From JAADHX01 sp964569385 (lineage in GTDB: Bacteria; Actinomycetota; Acidimicrobiia; Acidimicrobiales; Poriferisodalaceae), in assembly GCA_964569385.1 (NCBI GenBank), contig CAZMUM010000067.1:1-16026 (forward strand): a stretch of DNA of 16,026 nt, given 5' to 3'. The position numbers and the translations under genes are program-made. Shown piece after piece: positions 6,221 through 14,051 of the stretch; the first letter of the stretch is position 1; every line of letters begins with the position of its first letter. Under the pieces are notes generated by a model. That model was not told the DNA's origin and did not search any database. It saw only the letters and a list, made by a program, of their open reading frames with translations.

Positions 6221-7537
6221 ATGAAGACACAGGCGTACGCAGAGCGCGTCGTGAGGCAGCGAGACGACATTCCTGGGATCTACGGTGAGGTCGACTTCTC
6301 GATCGTGCCCGAGCGCTTCGACAGTGAGGCCACGATCGACGATGAGCGGTTCGTGAAGCACCGCGATGCGGTGGGCCGGGTCTTCGACAACCCCGTGTTG
6401 ATGGAGACCATTCGTGACTACACGATGACGGGCGACGGGGTGGCCGACGCCTATGCCTCGCTGATCCCCGAACACGGCTTCGGAGCGCTGGTCGACATGC
6501 TCGACGAGGCCTGCGAGCGCGGGGTGGAACACGTCGACAACGCGCCGGCAGAGCTCGTTGACTTCATCGGGGCCATGGAGGACACACCGGACTGGGTCGA
6601 CATGGCGCTGGTGGAAGCGGGAGCGAGGGCGGACCGGGTTCCCATGGCCGCTGCTGTCCCGTTCGCGATCCGAGGGGCGTTCCTCGCGACGTTTCTGAAC
6701 AAGTACGCGGCGATGCCGATGACCATGACCGGCGCGTTGTCCGACGAGGCTGCCGCCAAGCGGGTCTTCGAGACGGCGAGCTTCTTCACGGCGACGACGC
6801 TGCCGGGGGCACTTGCCCGCCACGGAAAGGGTTTCCAGGCCGCGGCGAAGGTTCGTCTCATGCATTCCATGGTGCGGTTTCATCTGATGAGTTCAGGACA
6901 TTGGGATGTCGCTACCTACGGCGTTCCGATTCCGCAGGTTGACCAGATGCCGGCCGGAACAATCGGGACGTTCCTGCTGTCGGCCCGGCTGCTCCGGAAA
7001 GGGCAGACGGAGTTCACTCAGGCCCAGAAGGCGACCGTGGAACTCGCCCGCTACCGCTGTTTCTTGCTCGGGCTCCCGCAGGACCTGCTCGGAGAGACGC
7101 CGCAGGAGATCGTCGACCTTCTCACTGCTCGCCACATCTCGCTGCGGGAGGCCTACGACGACGAGACGTGTGGCGCGTTGGTGCGGGGCACACTCGACGC
7201 TGACCTGTTCGATCGCTCGTCGATTAGGGGGCGGATGCATAGTTGGCTCGAGAGCGGGTTCTCCCGGTTCGTGCTGATCAACAGCTTCCTCGGCGGCGAT
7301 TCCGAGCGAGCTGAATCGATGGGTATCGGCTTCGGTGCGCGGGACAAGGCTGCGGCTGGGGCCGCGGGCGCGGTTGTGTTCGCGAAGTCTGCGTTCTACA
7401 ACTTGGGACTACGCGTGCCCGTCGCGTCGGGCTGGTTCGACACGCGGCTCAACGCTCGGCTAGCGCAACTACTCGACATGTACGGCCACGCCGATTTCGT
7501 CACCGACGCCGACAAATACAAGCTGACCACGACGTAG
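6221..7537 (+). CDS. MpaB/DUF2236-family oxygenase
   Basis: 438 aa, all helical in appearance. The family block is clear: ETASFFTATTLPGALARHGKGF (185-205 region) followed by AAKVRLMHSMVRFHL (208-222), where H215 is the likely haem ligand seen in MpaB and rubber-oxygenase (Lcp) relatives. GTIGTFLLSARLL and FSRFVLINSFLGG fit later helices. Members use molecular oxygen on unsaturated or hydrophobic substrates; the substrate here is unknown. The ATG at 6221 follows a purine-rich AAGGCGGA stretch. The gene is intact, stands alone, and converges with the lipoprotein gene. GC use is typical of the host, unlike the TA region to its left. Confidence 0.8.
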   Translation: MKTQAYAERVVRQRDDIPGIYGEVDFSIVPERFDSEATIDDERFVKHRDAVGRVFDNPVLMETIRDYTMTGDGVADAYASLIPEHGFGALVDMLDEACERGVEHVDNAPAELVDFIGAMEDTPDWVDMALVEAGARADRVPMAAAVPFAIRGAFLATFLNKYAAMPMTMTGALSDEAAAKRVFETASFFTATTLPGALARHGKGFQAAAKVRLMHSMVRFHLMSSGHWDVATYGVPIPQVDQMPAGTIGTFLLSARLLRKGQTEFTQAQKATVELARYRCFLLGLPQDLLGETPQEIVDLLTARHISLREAYDDETCGALVRGTLDADLFDRSSIRGRMHSWLESGFSRFVLINSFLGGDSERAESMGIGFGARDKAAAGAAGAVVFAKSAFYNLGLRVPVASGWFDTRLNARLAQLLDMYGHADFVTDADKYKLTTT

Positions 7538-7545
7538 GCCTAATC

Positions 7546-7567
7546 GCGGCAGGCCGGCTGCTGCCGC
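7546..7567. terminator. Hairpin between convergent genes
   Basis: GCGGCAG (7546-7552) and CTGCCGC (7561-7567) form a 7-bp perfect stem with an 8-nt loop, placed 8 nt after the oxygenase stop and 20 nt before the end of the opposing lipoprotein gene. There is no T-run on either side, so this is a possible bidirectional stem-only terminator. Confidence 0.4.
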
Positions 7568-7587
7568 TGAGCCGAAGGTGCGTGGGT

Positions 7588-9048
7588 CTACCCTTGAGAG
7601 GGCCCCCGGCCGTGGAGGATTCCGTCGACGTCGGTCCAGATGGTCCAGCCACCAATGGTGGGGCCCACGAAGTCCGGTACATCCTCGGGTGCCACGTCGA
7701 CTCGTTCGTCAGTTGCCGAAGCGATTGGCTGATAACGAACACCACGCAGCCAGGCGGTTCGTTCGGACCCTGGCATGAAGATCGATAGGTCCTCGGGTTC
7801 GAGTACCGATGTCCAAAGCACCGCTGGCGCTGTAGTCGAGTCACCTGTGTCGACGTTGAGCCCGACCCATTCGCCACCGACATTCCAGAACACGGACCTG
7901 CCGTCGGATCCGTAGCCGATCTCAGATGCGAACACGACCTTGTTACTCAGAAGGTCGTCTTCGGGCAACGTAACGGCCTCCACCAATTCACCTGTCCTCG
8001 CATCTAGAAGGTTCAGCGTGTCATGACGGAACCAATCATCGCCGTCGCTTGCCCTAGCGGCCATCGCAGAATCGATGCGCCACCGCGGCATCCGGATGTC
8101 TTCGTGCCACCACAGGGCCTCGCCGGTCGCCTCGTCCAGGCCGTATGTGGCGCCATAGATCGAGTCGTCCTGGAACGGGCGATTGAGGGTTCCGAGGATC
8201 ACGCCGTCACGGCGAACGAAGTTCCATCCGTAGTTCGTGCTCATGTTCTCGCCGAGCGCTTCTTCGGGGCTTACCGTCCACTTCACGTCACCGGAGTCAG
8301 GTTCAACTGCGTGAACCACTGGTCGATCGCCAACTTCCAGAACGATGACGAGATCCGGATCGGTGATGTAGTCGATATCGCCGCCGTCCATCTGCCAACG
8401 GATTTCTCCAGACCTGGCGTCAACGCCAAGGACGGTACGGACACCGCGTCGGGTGTCGGTGGACGAGATGCAGAAAACTTCGCCGCACCCTTCGGCGCCG
8501 AACGCTAAGGGCGCATCGATCTCCCACAGAACTTCTCCGGAACGAGCGTCGCGGCCGGTGATGATGGTTGAGCGCTGATCGCCGAGGTCGCCCGCCATGT
8601 GCGCAACAACTCCATCGCTGATGTCGAAGCCGCCGAGGCCTGACCCTGGGAAGCGCCCGCCCATCGAGTACGGACCGCGCCAGAGCAAGTCGCCGCTCGA
8701 TACGTCGATACCCACGATGTCGAGCCCAGTCTCGGTACGCAAGACGGTGGCGGCGGTGGATCCGTCAGCGACGATCCGACCGACGGCCAGTTCATCGTCC
8801 AATGACCACGTTATGGGTGGCGGAGGAACCGTGGTTGTGACAGCCGCCGTTGTAGTAGTGGATGTCGTCGTGGTTTGCACTGTTGTACTGGCGGACGTCG
8901 GTTCCGCATCTGACACCGTCGCGGTTATCGAGCTACCAGTTGAAGTGGCTGTGCTCTGGGCATCGTCGGAAGTGCCACACGACGCTGCTACCAGCGCCAG
9001 TACTATCGAAACTGTCGCGACGTTGAGTATCCACCGAGTCTTTGTCAT
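7588..9048 (-). CDS. PQQ-like beta-propeller lipoprotein
   Basis: 486 aa. The N-terminus is a lipoprotein signal: MTKTRW, a hydrophobic stretch ILNVATVSIVLALVAAS and Cys24 (VAASC). A Ser/Thr-rich linker to about residue 78 (TTTTSTTTTAAVTTTVPPPP region) follows. The rest repeats a WD/PQQ-propeller pattern of a strand, xxDxxSGxxLW and a turn: VGIDVSSGDLLW, GRDARSGEVLWEI, VDARSGEIRWQM, VEPDSGDVKWTV, LDEATGEALWW and LDARTGELVEAV. It is therefore an exported, membrane-anchored six- to eight-bladed propeller, probably a binding or scaffold protein rather than a true PQQ enzyme. No catalytic residues are evident. Function and ligand are unknown. Confidence 0.8.
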   Translation of the reverse strand: MTKTRWILNVATVSIVLALVAASCGTSDDAQSTATSTGSSITATVSDAEPTSASTTVQTTTTSTTTTAAVTTTVPPPPITWSLDDELAVGRIVADGSTAATVLRTETGLDIVGIDVSSGDLLWRGPYSMGGRFPGSGLGGFDISDGVVAHMAGDLGDQRSTIITGRDARSGEVLWEIDAPLAFGAEGCGEVFCISSTDTRRGVRTVLGVDARSGEIRWQMDGGDIDYITDPDLVIVLEVGDRPVVHAVEPDSGDVKWTVSPEEALGENMSTNYGWNFVRRDGVILGTLNRPFQDDSIYGATYGLDEATGEALWWHEDIRMPRWRIDSAMAARASDGDDWFRHDTLNLLDARTGELVEAVTLPEDDLLSNKVVFASEIGYGSDGRSVFWNVGGEWVGLNVDTGDSTTAPAVLWTSVLEPEDLSIFMPGSERTAWLRGVRYQPIASATDERVDVAPEDVPDFVGPTIGGWTIWTDVDGILHGRGPSQG

Positions 9049-9260
9049 AGTTCTTAAGTCGTCGTCATGGCACGTCCTTCTTAGCCTTTCCCACTGGAAG
9101 TTGTCCCTGCATCTGACCCAGGAAGGATGAATGGTCCTGCGACTGGGCGGTCGCGAGATGAAACGAATGGGATGCTTTGGCCCTCACACTTGCTTCGAAA
9201 CAGCGCTATTCAGGCACGGTGCCGTGTTCACATTGGCAGCGTGGCTCGGAGTCCGTATGG

Positions 9261-9917
9261 TCAGCGTGTTGTTAGCAGCTGGTGGATCCGAGCGTAGAGG
9301 GGCTGGATGTCGACGACGAACGGAGCATCGTTGGTCTCTTCGTCGGGGTTGTACATCGCGACCGGGGCGAAGGCTCGGCCGTCGTTGTCCTCGACCAGCC
9401 AGCCATCACTTCTGACGAAGAACGTGTCGGTTGCGAACCCCGGGTGACCGCCGTCCTTGTACCAGATGCGGTCCCGCTCGTTTCGGAGGCCGAAGAGGCA
9501 AATTTCGCCTCGGAGCGCTTCGTCGATGAGTTGGCCACCGGAAGTATGCGGGCCGAAGCGGGAGCGCATGGTGGCGAACGTCTCGCAAACGTCGATGGGC
9601 GATGCCTGCCAGCTCAGTCTGGCGAGCGGTGTGTTTGCCCTGACACCGCGCACAGATGACCCGAGCGGTTCCAAGACCGACGCCACGAAGTCGTGCTGCG
9701 CGAACTGAGAGACGGTCAGTACGGGCGTGAATGCGTCGGGGTCGGTGTGCCCCGACGATCTCACGAAGTCGTCGACCGCAACCGCTCCAACCAGTTTGTA
9801 CAGCACATCGGTCGCACCGTTGTCGCTGACGTTCATCATGAGGGTGGCGGCGTGTTGGACTGTCATCTCGACGACGCGTTCGAACTGGCCCGTCCAGCCG
9901 AAGAACTGACGCTCAAC
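9261..9917 (-). pseudogene. Class A beta-lactamase-like serine hydrolase, 5'-truncated
   Basis: The recognisable part contains ATLMMNVSDNGATDVLYKLV, with the SDN motif at about 9819-9827, and ends with YKDGGHPGF (equivalent of KTG), a C-terminal strand and HQLLTTR. Class A enzymes have the catalytic SxxK about 60 residues before SDN. Here the frame remains open upstream to 10118, but beyond about 9917 it is translated repeat sequence with no SxxK. The 5' third is lost and the protein cannot acylate substrate. It could equally have been a beta-lactamase-fold esterase or peptidase. The break lies about 50 bp from repeat copy 3. Confidence 0.7.
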
Positions 9918-9970
9918 CGGTCGACCATCAGTCGGAGGCGCTGCTGACTGTGATCTCGGACCCGGGTTCC

Positions 9971-10042
9971 AAGGTGTCCCTAGGTTTGTCCCTAGAAACC
10001 GAACACATGGGACTACATAGCCCGTTCCCGAATGGCCGGAAC
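9971..10042 (+). repeat. Third, partial copy of the repeat family
   Basis: TGTCCCTAG occurs twice (9975-9983 and 9987-9995), and AAGGTGTCCCTAG matches the pre-integrase block at 953-965. GGTTT (9983-9987) and AAACC (9996-10000) form a small stem. GTTCC (10024-10028) and GGAAC (10038-10042) flank CGAATGGCC, the same hairpin that opens copies 1 and 2. No ACAD tail follows. It marks the 5' break of the beta-lactamase-like gene. Confidence 0.5.
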
Positions 10043-10162
10043 TGATCGCCCGATGGGTCCGCACGCCTGCGTAGGCCCGGGCCGCACGACCTCCGCGACT
10101 GATTAACCACCGAGGCAATCACCTCCGGTCATCGTTCTGGCGAACGGGTGATCTGTGGAGAG

Positions 10163-10168
10163 TACGCT
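10163..10168 (+). promoter_or_regulatory. -10 box for a leaderless start
   Basis: TACGCT lies 6 nt before the ATG at 10175. This is the spacing expected when transcription begins at the start codon. No ribosome-binding site is visible. A clear -35 box is not seen. Confidence 0.4.
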
Positions 10169-10174
10169 TTGATT

Positions 10175-10624
10175 ATGACCACTGACATCACGCGGATTGA
10201 TTCTGAAATCCTTGCCAGCCGTGTGGCGATATTGGCAACGCTCGGACCTGACGGTCGTCCTCAACAGACCCCAATTTGGTTCATTGTTGAAGATGGCAAG
10301 ATCAAAATGTCAGTGAGCCAGTCCCGTCAGAAGTACAAGAACCTCGTGGCTGATGGGCGGGGCACGGTACTGATCTTTCATCCGGATTCCGAGCACTACT
10401 ACGTTGAGATCCGCGGCGACATCGAAGTCGCAGACGATCTGGACTTCGCGTTCGCCGATCGGTTGGGTCCGACAAAGTACGCAACTGACATGCGGTCGTT
10501 CGATAGCCCGGATGCCCGATGGGCCATGCTGTCGCTCACGGCGACCAAGATCAACGTTATCGACGTACGCGGTGCCGCCGACCAGGCGTTAGCCGAGTTC
10601 CACAGAGATGCTCTCGATCGCTAG
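10175..10624 (+). CDS. PPOX-class, probably F420-dependent, oxidoreductase
   Basis: 149 aa, the usual length of the Rv1155-like split-barrel flavin/F420-binding family. The N-terminal signature is clear: ILASRVAILATLGPDGRPQQTPIWFIVEDG (about 12-41), then SRQKYKNLVADGRGTVLI (50-67) and YYVEIRGDIEV. The basic RQKYKN stretch is where these proteins bind the phosphate of the cofactor. F420 rather than FMN use is inferred from the subfamily pattern and an actinobacterial host. An upstream GTG at 10148 is in frame, but the -10 box placement favours the ATG at 10175. The gene is intact and appears to stand alone between two gene fragments. Confidence 0.8.
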   Translation: MTTDITRIDSEILASRVAILATLGPDGRPQQTPIWFIVEDGKIKMSVSQSRQKYKNLVADGRGTVLIFHPDSEHYYVEIRGDIEVADDLDFAFADRLGPTKYATDMRSFDSPDARWAMLSLTATKINVIDVRGAADQALAEFHRDALDR

Positions 10625-10650
10625 CACCCATGTAGTCGAATCGCACGAGC

Positions 10651-10842
10651 TTGTCCGTCTTGAGAAGCGGCTACGAGGACCACAGCGAACCCGAGCTGAA
10701 GCGGCACCTGCTTCGTCTGTGGTTGGCCGCAGAGCCACCTCGACCGCTAGATCCCGATGTCTTGCACTACGAGGGCGAGCCTGGCATCCCACCTCAAGCA
10801 GGTCGTAAGCCTTCATACGCCACCGACGTCACGATCAACTAA
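10651..10842 (+). pseudogene. TauD/TfdA-type dioxygenase, C-terminal fragment
   Basis: From TTG 10651 the frame gives 63 aa: SGYEDHSEPELKRHLLRLWL, then AAEPPRPLDPDVLHYEGEPG. The EDHxEPExKRHLLRLWL block is the C-terminal end of Fe(II)/2-oxoglutarate dioxygenases of the TauD and gamma-butyrobetaine type and includes the Arg that binds 2-oxoglutarate. The HxD iron ligands and the rest of this family of about 300 residues are absent; the frame is closed by a TAG just upstream. It is a decayed gene tail, unlikely to be expressed. Confidence 0.55.
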
Positions 10843-10912
10843 TCCTTACAGACGGCCCAAAGTCGAGGTGACGAACATGGCAAAATGCTGAAGTCGCAGC
10901 GGTCCACCAACG

Positions 10913-12049
10913 CTAGAGTCGCTTTACGATTACGTTTCCGACCGAGTAGCCGGCGCCGAACGAGCAGATAATACCGAGATCGCCTGCTGCGAGATCCTCG
11001 TGGTTTTGCGAGAAGGCGATGATCGAACCAGCCGACGACGTGTTGGCATATTCCTGTAGCACGTTGGGTTGTTCGTCCGGCTCAGGCACACGACCCATCA
11101 CCCGTTTGCCGATGAAATCGTTCATGCTTTTGTTTGCCTGATGGAGCCAGAGCCGTTTCAGTTTGGTGGGATCGACGCCCTCTGATTTGCAGTGCTCGAT
11201 CACGAGGTCAGCCACCATCGGCACGACCTGCTTGAAGACCTGGCGGCCGTTCTGCATGAACTGCATGTCTCGGCGCTCGTCCAGTCCGTCGGGTCGCGAC
11301 CTGCGCAGGAAGCCGTTGTTGTTGCGGATGTGGTTCGAGAATTGGGTGAGAAGACGGGTCGATAACAGCTCGAATTGGTCTGGTGATGTTGCGTTGTTCT
11401 TTGCCTCCAGGATCACCGCGGTGGCGACGTCGCCAAAGATGAAGTGGCAGTCGCGGTCTTGCCACTCGAGGTGGCCTGAACAGATTTCGGGGTTAACCAT
11501 CAACACACAGTCAGCCGATCCCGACCGGATCATGTCGGCGGCGTTTTGGATGCCGAATGTTGCCGACGAACAAGCCACATTCATGTCGTAGGCGAACCCA
11601 TCTATCCCAAGTTCTTGCTGCACTTCGATGGCGATCGCGGGGTAGGCCCGCTCGTGGTTGGAGGCGGCGCAGATCACGGCATCGATCTGCTCGGCCTTGC
11701 GACCGGCTTGGGCCATAGCCTTGCGGGCGGCGTCGACGGCCATTTCGGTCATGATGCCGGGCTCGTCGTCGGTGCGCTGAGGCAGCAGCGGGTGCATGAT
11801 GTCGGGGTTGAGCACACCGGTCTTGTCCATCACATGACGGCGCTCGATTCCGGAAGCCTTGAAGATGAAGTCCTCATTGGACTGGGGGATCGCTTCCCGA
11901 TCGCCGCTGGCGATCTCTTCGGCGTGGAGCGCGTTCTGCTTGTCGGCGAAGGCGTTGAAGGCCTCAACCAACTCCTCGTTGGTGATGACTTCGGGCGGAG
12001 TGAAGACTCCTGATCCGCTGATGACAACTGCCCGCATGTTCTCGACCAT
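10913..12049 (-). CDS. Beta-ketoacyl-ACP synthase III-like condensing enzyme
   Basis: 378 aa with the thiolase-fold triad of KAS III: Cys160 (DMNVACSSATFG), His303 (WLHQANKSM) and Asn336 (EYANTSSAGSIIAF). It closes with GAGYSVGNVIVKRL. It is 50-60 residues longer than ordinary FabH, with an insertion near residues 30-60 and SGIERRHVMDKTGVLNPDIM. This resembles the Pseudomonas PA3286 type that condenses medium-chain acyl-CoA with malonyl-ACP; the substrate is inferred. Start ATG 12049 lies 6 nt after TAGCCT, fitting a leaderless message; the ATG at 12037 (MRAVVISGSG) is the alternative. The gene appears intact. Confidence 0.85.
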   Translation of the reverse strand: MVENMRAVVISGSGVFTPPEVITNEELVEAFNAFADKQNALHAEEIASGDREAIPQSNEDFIFKASGIERRHVMDKTGVLNPDIMHPLLPQRTDDEPGIMTEMAVDAARKAMAQAGRKAEQIDAVICAASNHERAYPAIAIEVQQELGIDGFAYDMNVACSSATFGIQNAADMIRSGSADCVLMVNPEICSGHLEWQDRDCHFIFGDVATAVILEAKNNATSPDQFELLSTRLLTQFSNHIRNNNGFLRRSRPDGLDERRDMQFMQNGRQVFKQVVPMVADLVIEHCKSEGVDPTKLKRLWLHQANKSMNDFIGKRVMGRVPEPDEQPNVLQEYANTSSAGSIIAFSQNHEDLAAGDLGIICSFGAGYSVGNVIVKRL

Positions 12050-12055
12050 CGAGAG

Positions 12056-12061
12056 AGGCTA
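12056..12061 (-). promoter_or_regulatory. -10 box for the FabH-like gene
   Basis: On the minus strand TAGCCT ends 6 nt before ATG 12049, consistent with leaderless initiation. There is no ribosome-binding site in the gap. An 84-codon frame (12313-12059, minus) ends just upstream and overlaps the box; it is unrecognised, and if real it would be in an operon with this gene. Confidence 0.35.
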
Positions 12062-12292
12062 GATGGGATGGGAACCATGCGCTGAATCGCCTTGCCACCG
12101 TCCGGCAGACCTCACCGTCTCGGCGACACTCTCGCGGAGCGGCCAAAGGAACCAGCGAGGTTGGGTACCGCCGGGTCGCGACGGTGCCGGGTCGCAGTCG
12201 ATCGATCTTCCGAAGATGCGGTGCCGCACGGTCCGCACTTGCCCACCGCCGATGGCGACATCGTGCCAGATCGGTCGGACGACAACGGTTAG

Positions 12293-12487
12293 CGGCTTTC
12301 CTCGGCGTCTCACCGCCTTGACGCAAAGCTTCGCACCGAAGCCGGGCCGGTGGCGGCGCCGATCGACGCAACGAACATGGACATCGCTAAAGGACTCACC
12401 ATCCGCGTTGCGTCCCTCGAAGCGGTCATGGAGTCAAAGCGAGCAGCTGGGCGAAAACGGTGCTGCCGGCGGTATACAACCCGCTGA
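12293..12487 (+). pseudogene. Nucleotidyltransferase-like C-terminal remnant
   Basis: Reading from the TAG at 12290, the frame gives LDAKLRTEAGPVAAPIDATN, MDIAKGLTIRVASLEAVMES and KRAAGRKR before a stop. The phrase VASLExVxxSKxAAGR followed by a short KDxxxLPxL segment is the C-terminal signature of small nucleotidyltransferase-fold proteins of the AbiEii/DUF6036 type. The LPxL part (VLPAVYNPLRP) appears one frame over at 12460, so a frameshift separates them. The N-terminal GGxAxxxH and DxD motifs are absent. This is a short, decayed relic and the assignment is tentative. Confidence 0.35.
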
Positions 12488-12946
12488 GGCCGCGGCGATG
12501 GCCGATACATGCGGCGATCGGCTTGGTGCTGTCGGGGGCTTCTATGGCGAGCGTTGTCAGCCAGATTTGGACGCTCTTGAACGCTCGCATTCTTCGCTTT
12601 GAGCAGCGCGATGATCGTGTTCGCCGCGACGGTTGCCAAATGTGGCGTGGTTAGGTCGAAACGAAGGATGGAGCGAGGATTTTGCTTGGTGGACGCGGAA
12701 CTGGTCAGCGATCGGCGGCGCTGTTCTGAGCGATGTCGGCTGGTGGTTCAACATCGCGGTGTTTGTTCCTGCCGGCGGCGGCATGGTCCAAGTTGGTGAG
12801 TCGCGCTGGTCGTGTGTGGTCCTGGTGGTTGCTGCTTCGTTTCCTATTGAGCCAATGCAGGCGACCGTGCTTGCTGGGGCGGCCGATCCAACTGACCGGT
12901 TGTTGTGGAAGTGGCCGCGGCGATCGTGGCCCGTTCTACCTCTCAC
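12488..12946. other. Stretch without a confident gene
   Basis: The best reading is + strand 12633-13007 from TTG, containing EGWSEDFAWWTRNWSAIGGA, then VLSDVGWWFNIAVFVPAGGG. It is Trp-rich and unrecognised, and its last 60 nt run antisense into the next gene on the minus strand, so it may be a fragment. The minus-strand frame opposite it is low in complexity. No repeats or RNA genes were seen. Confidence 0.3.
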
Positions 12947-13222
12947 TTACGGTTCGAGTTCCAGCCAAACAACCTCGACAGCGTCGTCGTCCGCAGCCGT
13001 CGCGTAGACAACGATGAAGGCGACGAGGCTTCCGCTCGCGATCAGCATCCGTATACGAGACTCGTCATCGACAGGGAGCGTCGCAGCAGCGAAGTCATCA
13101 GCGAGCTGATCAATGATCCTCGGCATGTCATGGAGCAGAAAGTCAGTGGCCGACGGTGCACCAGTAGCCGTGCGATCAGGCGGCAGTAGTTCGTCGAGCT
13201 GGCGAAAGAATGACTCATTTAC
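12947..13222 (-). CDS. Possible toxin of an unrecognised two-gene cassette; no normal start codon
   Basis: The minus-strand frame after a TGA at 13223-13225 reads VNESFFRQLDELLPPDRTAT, then SATDFLLHDMPRIIDQLADD, SRIRMLIASGSLVAFIVVYA and AVEVVWLELEP before TAA (12947-12949). Composition and alternation are strongly protein-like: a helical N-terminal half, then strands of the type (R-x-L-I-x-x-G-x-L-V-x-F-x-V-V-Y, V-E-V-V-W-L-E) seen at the end of RelE/ParE toxins. The first codon after the upstream stop is GTA, which may be a mutated GTG. The first in-frame ATG is inside the conserved part. It follows the small gene at 13243-13428 by 20 nt. The family is not recognised; the toxin role is inferred from layout and fold-like pattern. 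Confidence 0.5.
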   Translation of the reverse strand, partial: VNESFFRQLDELLPPDRTATGAPSATDFLLHDMPRIIDQLADDFAAATLPVDDESRIRMLIASGSLVAFIVVYATAADDDAVEVVWLELEP

Positions 13223-13242
13223 TCAGACGGGCCGACGTTTAG

Positions 13243-13428
13243 TCACTCTGGCGCAGTGGGACGGAGGTCCTGGCCGAGGCGCCGCCCAGTCTCCATGATC
13301 CGGTTTCGGAAGGCTGTAGGGAGTTCGTCTAGGTCATGGACGATACGTTCGTCGAAGGCCGCAGCGCGCTGATCCGGAGACATTGCGTCGAGTTGTTCGG
13401 CGCTGAGGATGTTCGGCTTGGTGGGCAT
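13243..13428 (-). CDS. Small protein, possible antitoxin of the same cassette
   Basis: 61 aa: MPTKPNILSAEQLDAMSPDQ, RAAAFDERIVHDLDELPTAF, then RNRIMETGRRLG and a polar tail. It is predicted to be all helical and acidic through the middle, with a motif LSAEQLDAMSPDQRAA that repeats its helix-capping pattern. Size, position before a possible toxin and the leaderless promoter fit a type II antitoxin. I do not recognise the family. The ATG at 13428 is chosen because TACAGT (13441-13436) lies 7 nt upstream. It is divergent from the sigma factor, with about 150 bp between them. Confidence 0.5.
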   Translation of the reverse strand: MPTKPNILSAEQLDAMSPDQRAAAFDERIVHDLDELPTAFRNRIMETGRRLGQDLRPTAPE

Positions 13429-13435
13429 GGGCCCG

Positions 13436-13441
13436 ACTGTA
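13436..13441 (-). promoter_or_regulatory. -10 box of the small two-gene cassette
   Basis: Minus-strand TACAGT is followed by 7 nt (CGGGCCC) and the ATG at 13428. The short run GGGCCC is itself palindromic and covers the inferred transcription start, a possible repressor contact. Confidence 0.35.
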
Positions 13442-13577
13442 CTCGTCGCGGATGTGATGCGACACGGCGACGCGTGGAGATGTCCCTACGGGCTTCGAGC
13501 AGTGGTTTATGGAGGGTTGGTGTCATACGCGACGGCGATGTGGGGCTTTACTGGTTGGAGGCGCTGGAGGACTCAGC

Positions 13578-14051
13578 ATGGTTTCGGACGGTGAAGGTGA
13601 GGTGGCAAAGGCGGAGGGCTTTCGTGCCTTCGTCGCCGACGCTGAACCGCGGTTGAAGCGAGCACTCGTGGCGGGCTTCGGCGTCGAGAAAGGGATCGAA
13701 GCTTCGGCCGACGCGATCCTGTACGGCTGGGAGCATTGGGATCGAGTGCAGCGCATGGACAATCCGGCCGGATACCTCTATCGAGTTGGACAGACAAAAG
13801 CCACTCGACGCGACCACCGCGTGGGCCTGCCGTTGCCACCTCCCGACACCGTTCCGTGGATCGAGCCCGGTCTGCCCGCCGCCCTTGCGGCCTTGAGCGA
13901 ACAGCAGCGAACGGCGGTTCTTCCGGTGCACACATTTGGAAACAGCTTCTCCGAAACTGCCGAACTGTTGGGGGTATCGAAGGCAACTGTTCAGACACAC
14001 GTAAGGCGGGCGCTGGAAACGCTGCGCCGCGAACTGGGAGTCACCCTATGA
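13578..14051 (+). CDS. ECF-type RNA polymerase sigma factor
   Basis: 157 aa. Region 2 spans about residues 14-80: FRAFVADAEPRLKRALVAGF, ILYGWEHWDRVQRMDNPAGY and LYRVGQTKATRRD. Region 4 spans about 98-152: LPAALAALSEQQRTAVLPVH, SFSETAELLGVSKATVQTHV and RRALETLRREL, a typical sigma-70 region 4 helix-turn-helix. No region 3 lies between them, as expected for an ECF factor. The frame is open upstream to 13509, but GGAGG at 13566-13570 sets the start at ATG 13578. Its TGA overlaps the next ATG by 4 nt (ATGA), so the two products are made together. The regulon is unknown. Confidence 0.85.
   Translation: MVSDGEGEVAKAEGFRAFVADAEPRLKRALVAGFGVEKGIEASADAILYGWEHWDRVQRMDNPAGYLYRVGQTKATRRDHRVGLPLPPPDTVPWIEPGLPAALAALSEQQRTAVLPVHTFGNSFSETAELLGVSKATVQTHVRRALETLRRELGVTL

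Noticed and set aside
5556..6224. 222-codon open frame on the plus strand
   Set aside because: It is antisense to the DUF7715 remnant, whose protein sequence is recognisable, and has no family features itself.
8023..9130. Open frames on the plus strand inside the lipoprotein gene (8023-8508, 8597-9130)
   Set aside because: Both are antisense to a well-supported propeller lipoprotein; the Val-rich part is the reverse of its Thr-rich linker.
9214..9225. Near-palindrome CACGGTGCCGTG downstream of the beta-lactamase-like remnant
   Set aside because: The stem is only 5 bp with no T-run; too weak for a terminator call.
9131..9415. 94-codon plus-strand frame with a hydrophobic segment
   Set aside because: Half of it is antisense to the beta-lactamase-like gene and the segment is short; no support as a gene.
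733..10042. Integron cassette array with attC sites
   Set aside because: The repeated hairpins do not carry RYYYAAC and GTTRRRY boxes at their ends, there is no IntI-type integrase, and genes are not regularly separated by the repeat.
11546..12013. 155-codon plus-strand frame with Gly/Val/Asp-rich sequence
   Set aside because: It is antisense to the FabH-like gene, which has its full catalytic triad.
12059..12313. 84-codon minus-strand frame just upstream of the FabH-like gene
   Set aside because: Its composition is acceptable but there is no recognised motif and no start signal, and it overlaps a likely promoter; kept only as a remark.
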